Assembly: GCF_001695835.1 (NCBI RefSeq)
Contig: NZ_MBSO01000020.1
Location: 1 to 64,000, forward strand
Direction of reading: 5' to 3'
Length of the DNA: 64,000 nt
From: Ensifer sp. LC11
GTDB lineage: Bacteria; Pseudomonadota; Alphaproteobacteria; Rhizobiales; Rhizobiaceae
Shown here: positions 17,099-25,177 of the stretch, piece by piece
Numbering within the stretch: position 1 is the first letter of the stretch
Layout: every line of letters starts with the position of its first letter
Translations under genes and position numbers: made by a program
The notes under the pieces: generated by a model
Told to the model about the DNA's origin: nothing
The model's input: the letters and a program-made list of their open reading frames with translations, nothing else
The model's database searches: none

Positions 17099-18063
17099 CG
17101 GGCGGAGCCTCGGACAAGCAGGAAGATGAAGACAAGGCCACCGAAGAATTCGATGACGATGCTGAGCGCCGTGTTGAAGGAAAGCAGCCGCTCGAGGATG
17201 ACCTGACCGCCGACGAGGGTGGTGATCGCGATGCAGACGGCGACCGGCAGCACGAAGCGGTGGCTGGCTGTCGGCGTCAGCTGCCAGGCGAGGCTTGCGA
17301 CCAGCAGGCCGAAGAAGGTCACCGGTCCGACGAGCGCGGTGGAGACGGACACGAGAATGGCGATCAGCACCAGGAGAAAGGTAACGACGCGCTGGTGATC
17401 GACGCCGAGGCCGATGGCCGCCTCGCGCCCGAGCGAGAGCACGTCGAATGTCGGAGACAGCCGCCACAGCGCGAAGGTCACAGCGACGGTCGAAACGGTG
17501 GCAATGCCGAGAAGGTTGGCGTCGACGGTGTTGAAGCTTGCAAAGAGCCGGTCCTGCAGCACGACGAAGTCGTTGGGATCGAGAATGCGCTGCAGGAACG
17601 ACGAGAGGCTGCGGAACAGGCCGCCCAGGATGACGCCGACCAGCATCAGGAGATGCAGGCTTCGGCTGGCTCCGGAAAAGAGGGCCCGAAACAGCAGCAA
17701 CGAGAAGCCGACCATGGCTATGGTTTCGACGACGAATTGCAGCCTCGGATCGACGGCTACAGCGCCCGCCGCGCCCAGGAAGAACACCGCGATCGTCTGC
17801 AGCAATGCATACATGGCATCGAAACCGATGATCGACGGGGTCAGGATGCGGTTGCCGGAAATCGTCTGGAACAGCACGGTGGATACGGCGATGGCATAGG
17901 CGACCAGCACCATGCCCGCGAGTTTTGCGCCGCGGAAGGAGAGGATGAAGGACCAGCTCCCCTTGGCGCCGAGCGTCATGAAGGCCAGCACCGACGCCAG
18001 GGCGAGCGCTGCCGACAGGAGCAGCACGATCGAAGGGGAGAGCCTTTTCGCCTCAGCCTGCAT
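17095..18063 (-). CDS. ferric-siderophore ABC transporter permease (FecCD family)
   Basis: A 322-aa protein of the FecCD/BtuC family with about nine or ten hydrophobic helices. It resembles FatC/YclO-type permeases in length and in ILTPSIIGFDAMYALLQTIA and DVLSLGREAAIGLGVDHQRV, the segment that contacts the ATPase. Its start overlaps the other permease gene by 11 bp and its stop overlaps the ATPase start by 4 bp, so the three genes form one tight unit. It forms half of the channel dimer. Confidence 0.92.
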   Translation of the reverse strand: MQAEAKRLSPSIVLLLSAALALASVLAFMTLGAKGSWSFILSFRGAKLAGMVLVAYAIAVSTVLFQTISGNRILTPSIIGFDAMYALLQTIAVFFLGAAGAVAVDPRLQFVVETIAMVGFSLLLFRALFSGASRSLHLLMLVGVILGGLFRSLSSFLQRILDPNDFVVLQDRLFASFNTVDANLLGIATVSTVAVTFALWRLSPTFDVLSLGREAAIGLGVDHQRVVTFLLVLIAILVSVSTALVGPVTFFGLLVASLAWQLTPTASHRFVLPVAVCIAITTLVGGQVILERLLSFNTALSIVIEFFGGLVFIFLLVRGSAR

Positions 18064-18997
18064 GGGCTCGCCTCGAAAGCAAGAGATGAAGGAAGACCAG
18101 GCTGCCGATCACGCCCATGACGGTGCCGACTGGAACCTCGTAAGGAGCGATGACCACGCGCCCGACGATATCGCAGGCGAGCACAAGCCCGGCGCCGGCG
18201 GCCGCGATCAGGGGCAATGTGCGTCTGAGGTTGTCGCCCAGGATCAGGCTGACGATGTTGGGAACGACGAGGCCGAGAAACGGGATCATGCCGACGGTTG
18301 CAACCACAGTTGCCGTGACCATGGAGACGATGGCGAGCCCGAGGGTTACCACCTTGTCGTAGTCGAGCCCGACATTGCGTGCGATCGCTTCGCCCATGCC
18401 GATGACGGTAAAGCGCGCGGCGGTCGCGTAGGCGACAAGGGTGAGCGCAAAGCCAATCCACAACAGTTCGTAGCGGCCGCGCAGCACCGCAGAGAAATCG
18501 CCCGACATCCAGGCGCCCATCGACTGCATCAGATCGTAGCGATAGGCGATGAAGGTGGTGATGGCATTGACGACGCCGCCGAGCATGAGGCCAACGAGCG
18601 GCACCATCAGTTGAGAGCGCAAGGGGACCCGCCGCAGAATCTGAAGGAACAGGGCGGTCCCGACCAGCGCCGCAAGCGCCGCAAAAGCCATCTTGCCGGC
18701 GACCGGCAGGCCCGGTGAGATCAGCGTGGCCAGCAGCATGCCGAGGGCTGCGGACTCGGCCGTGCCAGCGGTCGAGGGCTCGACAAAACGGTTGCGCGCC
18801 AGCATCTGCATGATCGTTCCGGAAACCGCAAGGCCGGCGCCCGCGAGCATCAGCGCCAGCGTGCGCGGCAGGCGGCTCTCGACGATCAGCAACCAGCCGC
18901 GACCATCGTCGCTAGCGGCAAGGCTGCCGACACCGGTGAAGACGCTGACGGCGGCAAGCAGCAGGACGATCGGGATCGCAAGCAGGACTGGTCTCAT
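18053..18997 (-). CDS. ferric-siderophore ABC transporter permease (FecCD family)
   Basis: A 314-aa FecCD-type permease, first gene of the unit. Features include VESRLPRTLALMLAGAGLAV, SGTIMQMLARNRFVEPSTAG (the conserved GxxxQxxxRNPLA-like segment with R-N retained), a coupling loop around GLDYDKVVTLGLAIVSMVTA, and FLGLVVPNIVSLILGDNLRR near the C-terminus. It forms the other half of the channel. The ribosome-binding site is weak (GCGAAGCA). Its promoter lies in the 240-bp gap shared with the divergent binding-protein gene. Confidence 0.93.
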   Translation of the reverse strand: MRPVLLAIPIVLLLAAVSVFTGVGSLAASDDGRGWLLIVESRLPRTLALMLAGAGLAVSGTIMQMLARNRFVEPSTAGTAESAALGMLLATLISPGLPVAGKMAFAALAALVGTALFLQILRRVPLRSQLMVPLVGLMLGGVVNAITTFIAYRYDLMQSMGAWMSGDFSAVLRGRYELLWIGFALTLVAYATAARFTVIGMGEAIARNVGLDYDKVVTLGLAIVSMVTATVVATVGMIPFLGLVVPNIVSLILGDNLRRTLPLIAAAGAGLVLACDIVGRVVIAPYEVPVGTVMGVIGSLVFLHLLLSRRAHAG

Positions 18998-19134
18998 TGC
19001 TTCGCCGCGCTCCGCCTTTTGTTCGTTTTGATCACGGCTCTCACTTCCCGAGACTGCATCCGGCCGTCGACCACAGCATCAAAGCCCCCGCGTCCGTCGC
19101 CGCAGGGAAGATGCAAAATCGAAGGCCCGCCTTA

Positions 19135-19148
19135 GTCATATATATGAC
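19135..19148. promoter_or_regulatory. palindrome between divergent siderophore transport genes
   Basis: GTCATATATATGAC is a perfect 14-bp palindrome in the 240-bp gap between permease and binding-protein genes, about 90 bp before the latter. It suits a dimeric repressor acting on both promoters. It does not match the RirA (TGA-N9-TCA) or Irr motifs as I remember them, so the regulator is open. Confidence 0.5.
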
Positions 19149-19237
19149 CGGGTTCGTCAAGTTTATGTGCGGGCGGACCGGGCCGGAACGCACACGTTGC
19201 CCTCGTGACGAAATCGCGCTAGGAGGATCGAGAAAAC

Positions 19238-20182
19238 ATGAGGGAATTAGTCATGAATATATCTCCACTTTCTAATGGTCTGCGCAGCCTGGTCGTTGCC
19301 GTGGCGCTAGCGGTTGGCGGTGCGTCGCTGGCCATGGCCGAAACCCTGAAGATCGAACACAGCAGCGGCACCACCGAGGTGGAGAAAAATCCGAAGACGG
19401 TGCTGGTCTACGACTTCGGCATGCTGGAAACCCTGGACATGCTCGGCATTCCCGTCGCTGGCGTTCCCGGTTCGGCAATCCCGCCGTCGCTCGAAAAATA
19501 CAAGGCTGACAGCTATCCGAAGATCGGCACGCTTTTTGAGCCCGACTTCGAAGCCATCAACGCAGCCGAGCCTGACCTCGTCATCGTCGGCGGCCGATCG
19601 CAGGCCAAGTATGCTGATGTTGCCAAGCTCGCGCCGACGATCGACCTGACATCCGACGATAACGACCTCATCGGCAGCGTTAAAAAGAACGCAGCAATCC
19701 TCGGTCAGATCTTCGGCAAGGACGCGGAAATCAAGGTGAGCATTGCCAAGCTTGATGGCTCGATCGAGGCGCTGCGTGGCCTTGCAGCCGAAAAAGGAAC
19801 TGGTCTCATCCTGCTGACCACCGGCGGCAAGATCAGCGCCTATGGCAAGGGATCGCGCTTCGGCGCATTGCACGACGTCTTCGGGATCAAGCCGGCCGAT
19901 CCCGAGTTGCAGGTTGCAACGCACGGCCAGGCGGTTTCCTACGAGTATATTCTCGAGACCAATCCGGATTGGATCTTCGTCGTTGATCGCGACGCGGCCA
20001 TCGGCCAACAGACGCAGCCGGCAGCGGCCTTGCTCGACAACGAACTCGTCCGCCAAACGAAAGCCTGGAAGGACGGCCACGTCGTCTATCTCGACTCCGC
20101 CAAGCTCTATCTGACCGCTTCCGGCCTGAAGTCGCAGCAGGACATTGTTGATCAGCTGACGCAGGCGTTGAGCAAGAAGTAG
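19238..20182 (+). CDS. ferric-siderophore ABC transporter substrate-binding protein
   Basis: A 314-aa protein with a Sec signal peptide (LVVAVALAVGGASLAMA, likely cleaved after AMA) and no lipobox, so it is probably free in the periplasm. It has the two-lobe PBP-like fold of the FatB/YclQ/VctP group: KNPKTVLVYDFGMLETLDML, EAINAAEPDLVIVGGRSQAK and EYILETNPDWIFVVDRDAAI. This group binds catecholate or mixed siderophores such as petrobactin or anguibactin in other bacteria; the ligand here is unknown. AGGAGGA lies about ten bases before the ATG; a second ATG at 19253 is possible. It is divergent from its permease/ATPase genes. Confidence 0.92.
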   Translation: MRELVMNISPLSNGLRSLVVAVALAVGGASLAMAETLKIEHSSGTTEVEKNPKTVLVYDFGMLETLDMLGIPVAGVPGSAIPPSLEKYKADSYPKIGTLFEPDFEAINAAEPDLVIVGGRSQAKYADVAKLAPTIDLTSDDNDLIGSVKKNAAILGQIFGKDAEIKVSIAKLDGSIEALRGLAAEKGTGLILLTTGGKISAYGKGSRFGALHDVFGIKPADPELQVATHGQAVSYEYILETNPDWIFVVDRDAAIGQQTQPAAALLDNELVRQTKAWKDGHVVYLDSAKLYLTASGLKSQQDIVDQLTQALSKK

Positions 20183-20380
20183 CCGGCGCACCGACGACCG
20201 CGCTCCTGCGATGTCGTCGGTTGATTGGTATTGTCGCGGCGGCGCCCGGGCGCCGCCGGCTACCTGTTCCGCTCCGTCGTTGCCGATGACAGTTCAAACC
20301 ATGTGGGTACTTCAGAGTGCTGTAGCGAGCTTTGCGCGTCTGATCGGACGTGCGGCGCCGTCGAGAAAAAGGAGAAAAGC

Positions 20381-20677
20381 ATGCTGAAGGCGGTCAGCGG
20401 GTTCACGACGGATCGCGCGTCGCGCTATCTCCAGCAGATGTCCAAGCATTTCGCGCACAAAACGGCGGTCGAGTACAACGAGACGGACTCGGTCGTGACA
20501 CTACCCGGCGGCGTGACGGGCCGAATGGCTGCCCGCGGCGATCAATTGTCCTTCATCGTTGAGGCGGCGGATGCCGAAGGACTGGCGCGGGGCAGGGACA
20601 TCATCGAAAGTCACATCATCCGCTTTGCGTTTCGCGAGCAATTGAAAGTGCTCGACTGGGCGGAGAGCGAGAACTGA
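20381..20677 (+). CDS. DUF2218 family protein
   Basis: A 98-aa protein, normal for DUF2218. AAAAAGGAGAAAAGC before the ATG fixes the start within a longer frame. Visible family features are SRYLQQMSKHFAHKTAVEYN near the N-terminus, the central GGVTGRMAARGDQLSFIVEA and DIIESHIIRFAFREQLKVLD at the end. It is small and cytosolic, and is often encoded next to siderophore transporters, as here, which suggests a part in handling ferric-siderophores or iron. No activity is known to me. It lies 198 bp after the binding-protein gene on the same strand. Confidence 0.87.
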   Translation: MLKAVSGFTTDRASRYLQQMSKHFAHKTAVEYNETDSVVTLPGGVTGRMAARGDQLSFIVEAADAEGLARGRDIIESHIIRFAFREQLKVLDWAESEN

Positions 20678-20853
20678 AGATGCGGCGCCGAGGGTGAAAC
20701 GTCTGTTCGCTCGATCTGTGCCAATGCCAAAGAGACAGGGCGCTGCCCGGCCTTGATCGACCACGACTGAAGGAGACCGCATTAAGGGGTGTGGTGACAT
20801 GAGCGGGGCGGGGAGGTGGTCGCCAGTGCCGGAACTGGTTTTCAACCAAAGGG

Positions 20854-20909
20854 AAGCCAACACCAAATACCCTTAACTTTTACGGTATTTTTCTAGTGTT
20901 GGCTTCTTT
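20854..20909 (+). terminator. two-tier hairpin terminator after DUF2218 gene
   Basis: The outer arms AAGCCAACAC (20854-20863) and GTGTTGGCTT (20896-20905) are perfect; an inner stem AAATACC (20865-20871) / GGTATTT (20884-20890) sits inside. CTTTT follows. It is a strong structure and probably ends the DUF2218 transcript. The AT-rich interior differs from the other terminators in this window. Confidence 0.7.
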
Positions 20910-21792
20910 TGAGGAATGGCCAATATTCTAATGCAGATGTTTTCGCTTTTTTGTTAAATGAATTTCAGTTTTTACATTTTTCTGGAATGCGCGTGCGGGT
21001 TGTGACCCGCAAAATATATGTACTTACTTTACGCTTACTCGTTGGAACGCGGACGCAACACTCCGAGTTGTTTTGCGCCTCTTCGTGGAAGCTCTGGTTG
21101 AGACCCAGCGGTTACCCTTAAACTTCCCGGAACGAACGTGCAATTTGACTCCAAATGCAGCGGCGCGGAAGATACCAATTTTGGTTAGAGGTTTGTAATT
21201 ACTGAGAGTTTCCGACCTTCTAATCAGTGGCAAGCCATTGTTGCGGCAAGAGAATTTCAATCTTCCTCAGACGCCATGGCGCACGCATACCCCGATCGCC
21301 ACCATTCGTTTGGGCTGGGAACGTAAACGCTTGCCGATTAGTAAGGCGCGTCCGGTAGTCCGAACTAAGTATCCTTGGGTATATCGGGGCGTAGGAAGTG
21401 GCGAAACGCCTGTCTCGAAGGTCCGGGCAACTAATCCATTTCGCATTCTGTGGGGCTCGTCGTCGCAGAAATGGCCGGAATAGCTCGGGCGGCAAGGGTG
21501 CCCTATCATCTTGTTTTAGGGGGCTTACCGAGTCTCGGTAAACAGAATGTTTGCGGTATAACCCAAAGATGGTTCGATTTATAACGATTTAAGTGCCCAT
21601 CTCGCGCTTCTCTAATCCTTTTGGGCTGTTTCGTTGCGCAAATCTTTACGTTACATTAGCTATCGCGAATTTTCCCCGCGCAGGAAGAATCGCGATGCTT
21701 AGTGGATCCGAAAAAATTTTCTGAAAGTGGGGTGCCCTGCGGTCAACCCGGAGCACCCATAAAAATAAATGGAAAAATCCTAGGAGGGCGTA
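20910..21792. other. AT-richer stretch without a convincing gene
   Basis: Nearly 900 bp with visibly lower GC than the flanks. All reading frames are short (about 90 codons at most), lack good ribosome-binding sites and resemble nothing I know. It holds one palindrome (21525-21541) and the promoter of the LuxR-type gene near its right end. It may be degraded or acquired sequence marking the left border of the polysaccharide locus. Confidence 0.5.
21525..21541. promoter_or_regulatory. 17-bp palindrome upstream of LuxR-type gene
   Basis: TTACCGAG-T-CTCGGTAA has perfect 8-bp arms around one base, about 250 bp upstream of the LuxR-type gene. It could be an operator. It does not fit the 20-bp lux-box layout of autoinducer-binding LuxR proteins. 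Confidence 0.4.
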
Positions 21793-22593
21793 ATGTATCC
21801 TGGAAGCTCCAAAGTGAGTGATTTTGAAGATAACAACAAGGCTTTGTCACAAAAGAAAAAGATCGTCATGCTCGCAAAGATCGACCTGTTCGCCGAGTGC
21901 CTGATGCAGGCAGTCGGCGCCAGGTTCCAAGGGCATGACATCGTCTGCTTACCCGATCCCGACAATCTGCTGGACGGAAACCTCGTCGATGTGACGCTGA
22001 TCATGCTGTATCGGATGCCTCCCAAGTCCTTTCCGGCAATCCTGCGGACCATACACGAGTTTCACCCGAGGGCTTCGATCGGCCTGGTGGTGGAGAATGC
22101 CGAGGAACTCGATCCTTCGATTGCAGGTTTCGTGGAGGAGCGTCTGATCCATGGGGTCCTGCCGCTGAACCTCAATCTGGATGTCTGCCTCGCAGCCATC
22201 GATTTACTGATGAAAGGGGGCGAGCATTTTCCGGCCGCCCTGCTGCGCCGGCTTTCTCCCGAGCCGTTCTCGGCAAGCAGCCTCTATAGTCGGCGCGTGG
22301 AAATGTCGGGGCCGGGTGCGGCTTCGGGAACGGGCCGGCGCAAGCGCGATGCTGGCCCGGACGGGTTGACGACGCGCGAGGTTCAGATCCTCGATCTGAT
22401 CTGCAAAGGAACACAGAACAAGATCATTGCAGACCGCCTCGGGCTCTCGGAAAACACCGTCAAGGTCCATGTTCGCAACATCTATAAGAAGATGAACGTT
22501 CGCAACCGCACGGAAGCGGCGTCGCGCTACTTCACCAACGATGCGGCCACGGAACGGAACGGCGACGTGCTTCTATCGCGCTGGAAGAACTGA
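21793..22593 (+). CDS. LuxR/NarL-type regulator with degenerate receiver domain
   Basis: A 266-aa protein with ATG at 21793 and GGAGGG shortly upstream. The C-terminus (about residues 190-250) is a clear LuxR helix-turn-helix: GLTTREVQILDLICKGTQNK and IIADRLGLSENTVKVHVRNI. The N-terminus (about 20-150) looks like a receiver fold, but the strand that should end in the phospho-acceptor Asp reads LIMLYRMPP, with Met where Asp is expected, and the acidic pocket is not evident. Phosphorylation is therefore unlikely. It is no acyl-homoserine-lactone LuxR. It lies upstream of and in the same direction as the polysaccharide genes, so it probably controls them. In S. meliloti the corresponding place is held by the AraC-like c-di-GMP receptor CuxR (recalled). 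Confidence 0.85.
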   Translation: MYPGSSKVSDFEDNNKALSQKKKIVMLAKIDLFAECLMQAVGARFQGHDIVCLPDPDNLLDGNLVDVTLIMLYRMPPKSFPAILRTIHEFHPRASIGLVVENAEELDPSIAGFVEERLIHGVLPLNLNLDVCLAAIDLLMKGGEHFPAALLRRLSPEPFSASSLYSRRVEMSGPGAASGTGRRKRDAGPDGLTTREVQILDLICKGTQNKIIADRLGLSENTVKVHVRNIYKKMNVRNRTEAASRYFTNDAATERNGDVLLSRWKN

Positions 22594-22824
22594 GTTCTGC
22601 AAGAGTGAAATGATCCCGCGCCCTGTGTCTGTGATGCAGGGCGCGATCGCCGTCCTGGCTCCGGAGCGAACTTCCCGGGGCAGTTCCCGACATCCTTCGC
22701 CCTTGGCCGCTTCCCGTGGAGGGTTGCGCGGACTGTAACAGATGCCGGCAAACCGCCGCAGCCGCAAGCCTGGCGTCATTCAACACAAGCCCTCGTCTTT
22801 AAAATACAGGCGATATTCGAAAGA

Positions 22825-22851
22825 TTACATTGGTAAATGAAGCGTTACATT
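22825..22851 (+). promoter_or_regulatory. TTACATT direct repeats, two helical turns apart
   Basis: TTACATT occurs at 22825 and 22845, exactly 20 bp apart, which puts both on the same face of the helix. The second copy is part of CGTTACATT (22843-22851), which also occurs at 21649-21657 before the LuxR-type gene. They are candidate binding sites for one regulator acting on both promoters. Confidence 0.45.
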
Positions 22852-22907
22852 TTCGCTGCTGGTCAGCAGAATCTATAATCATATCGGATTATTCGGAACG
22901 CGTTTTA

Positions 22908-22926
22908 TTGTAAATTTGGGTTACAA
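22908..22926. promoter_or_regulatory. inverted repeat TTGTAA-N7-TTACAA
   Basis: Perfect 6-bp arms around seven bases, 225 bp before the first polysaccharide gene. The half-site TTACAA resembles the nearby TTACATT repeats, so the same protein may bind both. Confidence 0.4.
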
Positions 22927-23151
22927 ATTGCCGTTAACCATCCTTTGTGTTTGACGAAATACACGTTATTTGATAGTTATCTAATATTGAATTTGAAATA
23001 ATGTAAACTATTAGATCGAATTGTATAGTTCGTTTTCAAACGGGTTGTGCGTGACTGTGTAATAAAGAGAATTTTCCTTATTATATTATTCATTCGCAGT
23101 CCGTCTCCAAATCACCAAAAGAAATGGTGTGTAAAATAATTGGAGGTGCGC

Positions 23152-24192
23152 ATGCGAAAGGTCGTTTCTGGGCCGCTGTCTGTCGTCAGACAGCGGGAAT
23201 TTCTGAAGAAACTCGCAGGAATACCAAAGAGAATTCTGGTAACGGGCGGAAGCGGTTTTCTGGGCTCTCATCTTTGCGAAAGACTTCTCTCCCTTGGTCA
23301 TACAGTTATTTGTATTGATAATTTTTCGACCGGGCGCCGCGAAAATCTCTCTCATCTGGCGCGCAACCCCCATCTCCACATCATCGATCATGACGTTCGC
23401 AAGCCCTATTTGATCGATGCCGACGTCATCTTCAATTTCGCTTCGCCGGCATCGCCGCCCGACTATCAGGCGGATCCGGTCGGCACCCTGATGACCAATG
23501 TCCTTGGTGCGCTCCATGCTTTGGAAAATGCGCGCGCCACCGGCGCGACGGTCATTCAGTCGTCGACTTCGGAAGTTTATGGCGACCCGCTTCTCAGCCC
23601 GCAGCGCGAAACCTATTTCGGCAACGTCAACCCGATCGGTCCGCGTGCCTGCTACGATGAGGGCAAGCGATCAGCCGAGACACTGTTCTTCGACTACCAC
23701 CGCACCCATGGGGTGAAGATCAAGGTTGCGCGTATCTTCAACACCTACGGTCCGCGGATGCGTCCGGATGACGGTCGGGTGATCTCCAATTTCGTCGTGC
23801 AGGCATTGCTCGGACGGGATCTCACCATCTATGGCGACGGACAGCAGACCCGATCGTTCTGCTATGTCGATGATCTGATCGACGGATTTCTCCGTCTTTC
23901 GGTTTCCTCTGACAGCTGCACAGGGCCGGTCAATCTGGGCAATCCGGGAGAGTTCACGGTTCTCGAGCTTGCGCAGATGGTGCGCTCGCTGACCGGTTCG
24001 CGTTCGCGCATCGTGCACCAGACGGCTGCCGTCGACGATCCCCGCCAGCGACGGCCGGATATCTCGCAGGCGCTTTCCGAGCTCGCATGGGAGCCGAAGG
24101 TCATGTTGCGGGAAGGGCTCGAACGCACGATTGCCTACTTCGACGAACGCCTGAGCGTGGTCGGCCGCGCGATGGCGGGAGAGGCGGTATGA
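23152..24192 (+). CDS. uxs1: UDP-glucuronate decarboxylase (UDP-xylose synthase)
   Basis: A 346-aa extended short-chain dehydrogenase. The ATG at 23152 follows TTGGAGGTGCGC; a TTG 12 bp upstream is less likely. It has the NAD site [10 protein letters not shown] (31-40), the catalytic pair in ACYDEGK (Tyr168, Lys172), [10 protein letters not shown] and [19 protein letters not shown] typical of UXS. It oxidises and decarboxylates UDP-glucuronate to UDP-xylose in the cytosol. It is the first gene of the five-gene polysaccharide unit, one base before the epimerase gene. The gene name follows the S. meliloti homologue as I recall it. Confidence 0.93.
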   Translation: MRKVVSGPLSVVRQREFLKKLAGIPKRILVTGGSGFLGSHLCERLLSLGHTVICIDNFSTGRRENLSHLARNPHLHIIDHDVRKPYLIDADVIFNFASPASPPDYQADPVGTLMTNVLGALHALENARATGATVIQSSTSEVYGDPLLSPQRETYFGNVNPIGPRACYDEGKRSAETLFFDYHRTHGVKIKVARIFNTYGPRMRPDDGRVISNFVVQALLGRDLTIYGDGQQTRSFCYVDDLIDGFLRLSVSSDSCTGPVNLGNPGEFTVLELAQMVRSLTGSRSRIVHQTAAVDDPRQRRPDISQALSELAWEPKVMLREGLERTIAYFDERLSVVGRAMAGEAV

Positions 24193-24193
24193 C

Positions 24194-25177
24194 ATGTCCC
24201 GCGTCGCACTCGTCACCGGCGGAGCCGGCTTCATAGGAAGTCATACCTGCAAGCGGCTGTCGCAGCAGGGCATTGTTCCCGTCGTCTACGACAATCTGTC
24301 GACGGGGCACCGGTCAAACGTGAAATGGGGACCCTTCGTGGAAGGGGAGATCGAGGACACGGAGCGACTGGCTGAGGCGATCCGGACCTTTTCGCCCGAA
24401 TGTCTCATCCACTTTGCCGCGTCTGCCTATGTTGGTGAATCGGTCGAAGATCCGGGAAAATACTATCGCAACAATGTCGCGGGCAGCATCTCGCTTCTCG
24501 AAGCCTGCCGCGCGACCGGGATCGGACACATCGTCTTCTCCAGCTCCTGTGCCACCTACGGCGTGCCTCCGCGTCTGCCGATCACCGAGGATACGGCCCA
24601 AGTGCCGATCAATCCTTATGGGCGCACGAAGTTGATGATCGAACTGATGCTTGCCGACTATGCCCGCGCCTATGGCATACGGTCGGTGTCGCTACGCTAT
24701 TTCAATGCCGCGGGCGCAGACCCGGAGGGTCAGCTCACCGAGCAGCACGATCCGGAAACCCATCTCATTCCCCGCGCCTTGATGGCGGCTGCCGGCCGGA
24801 TCGACCGGCTTGATATCTTCGGCGACGACTATGCGACGCCGGATGGCACCTGCATCCGTGACTACATTCACGTGACCGATCTTGCCGACGCGCACGTCGC
24901 GGCGGTGAACTATCTGAGCGAAGGCGGCGAAGTTTTGCACGCCAATCTGGGGTCTGGTCATGGAACCTCGATACGAGAGGTTCTCTCGGCGATCGACCGG
25001 GTGACCGGACAGCGGGTTCCGGTGCAGATGCTGCCACGCCGGCCTGGCGATCCGCCGGTGCTCTTTGCCGACACGAATTGGGCGCGGCAAAAGCTGGGGT
25101 TTCGCCCGCTGCTCTCCGACATCGACACCATTATCGCGACCGCTGCGCCGGGCTTCGGGCTGGGGGTGCGCTCATGA
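24194..25177 (+). CDS. uxe: UDP-sugar 4-epimerase (UDP-xylose/UDP-arabinose type)
   Basis: A 327-aa GalE-type epimerase with ATG one base after the previous stop. NAD site VTGGAGFIGSH (8-17), catalytic Tyr142 and Lys146 in NPYGRTK, FAASAYVGESV and SLRYFNAAGADPEGQ match the family. Coming directly after UDP-xylose synthase it most likely makes UDP-L-arabinose from UDP-xylose. In S. meliloti a bifunctional UDP-sugar 4-epimerase of this kind also acts on UDP-glucose/galactose (recalled), so a broader role is possible. Its stop overlaps the synthase start by four bases. Confidence 0.9.
   Translation: MSRVALVTGGAGFIGSHTCKRLSQQGIVPVVYDNLSTGHRSNVKWGPFVEGEIEDTERLAEAIRTFSPECLIHFAASAYVGESVEDPGKYYRNNVAGSISLLEACRATGIGHIVFSSSCATYGVPPRLPITEDTAQVPINPYGRTKLMIELMLADYARAYGIRSVSLRYFNAAGADPEGQLTEQHDPETHLIPRALMAAAGRIDRLDIFGDDYATPDGTCIRDYIHVTDLADAHVAAVNYLSEGGEVLHANLGSGHGTSIREVLSAIDRVTGQRVPVQMLPRRPGDPPVLFADTNWARQKLGFRPLLSDIDTIIATAAPGFGLGVRS

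Larger units (their letters stand above)
22594..23151. promoter_or_regulatory. long AT-rich regulatory region before the polysaccharide genes
   Basis: 560 bp with no gene, strongly AT-rich from about 22800 on. It holds repeated TTACATT motifs (22825-22831, 22845-22851), the inverted repeat at 22908-22926, and GGAGG just before the ATG at 23152. The length and density of motifs suggest a heavily regulated promoter. Confidence 0.55.

Noticed and set aside
19135-19148. RirA-type iron-responsive box
   Set aside because: The order is TCA-TGA, opposite to TGA-N9-TCA; kept only as an unassigned palindrome.
20909-21495. Several 70-90-codon open frames on both strands
   Set aside because: They overlap each other, lack convincing ribosome-binding sites and resemble no known protein; the stretch is AT-rich intergenic DNA.
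21525-21541. Palindrome considered as a lux box
   Set aside because: It has 17 bp with a single central base and no CTG/CAG halves, and the nearby LuxR-type protein has no autoinducer-binding domain.
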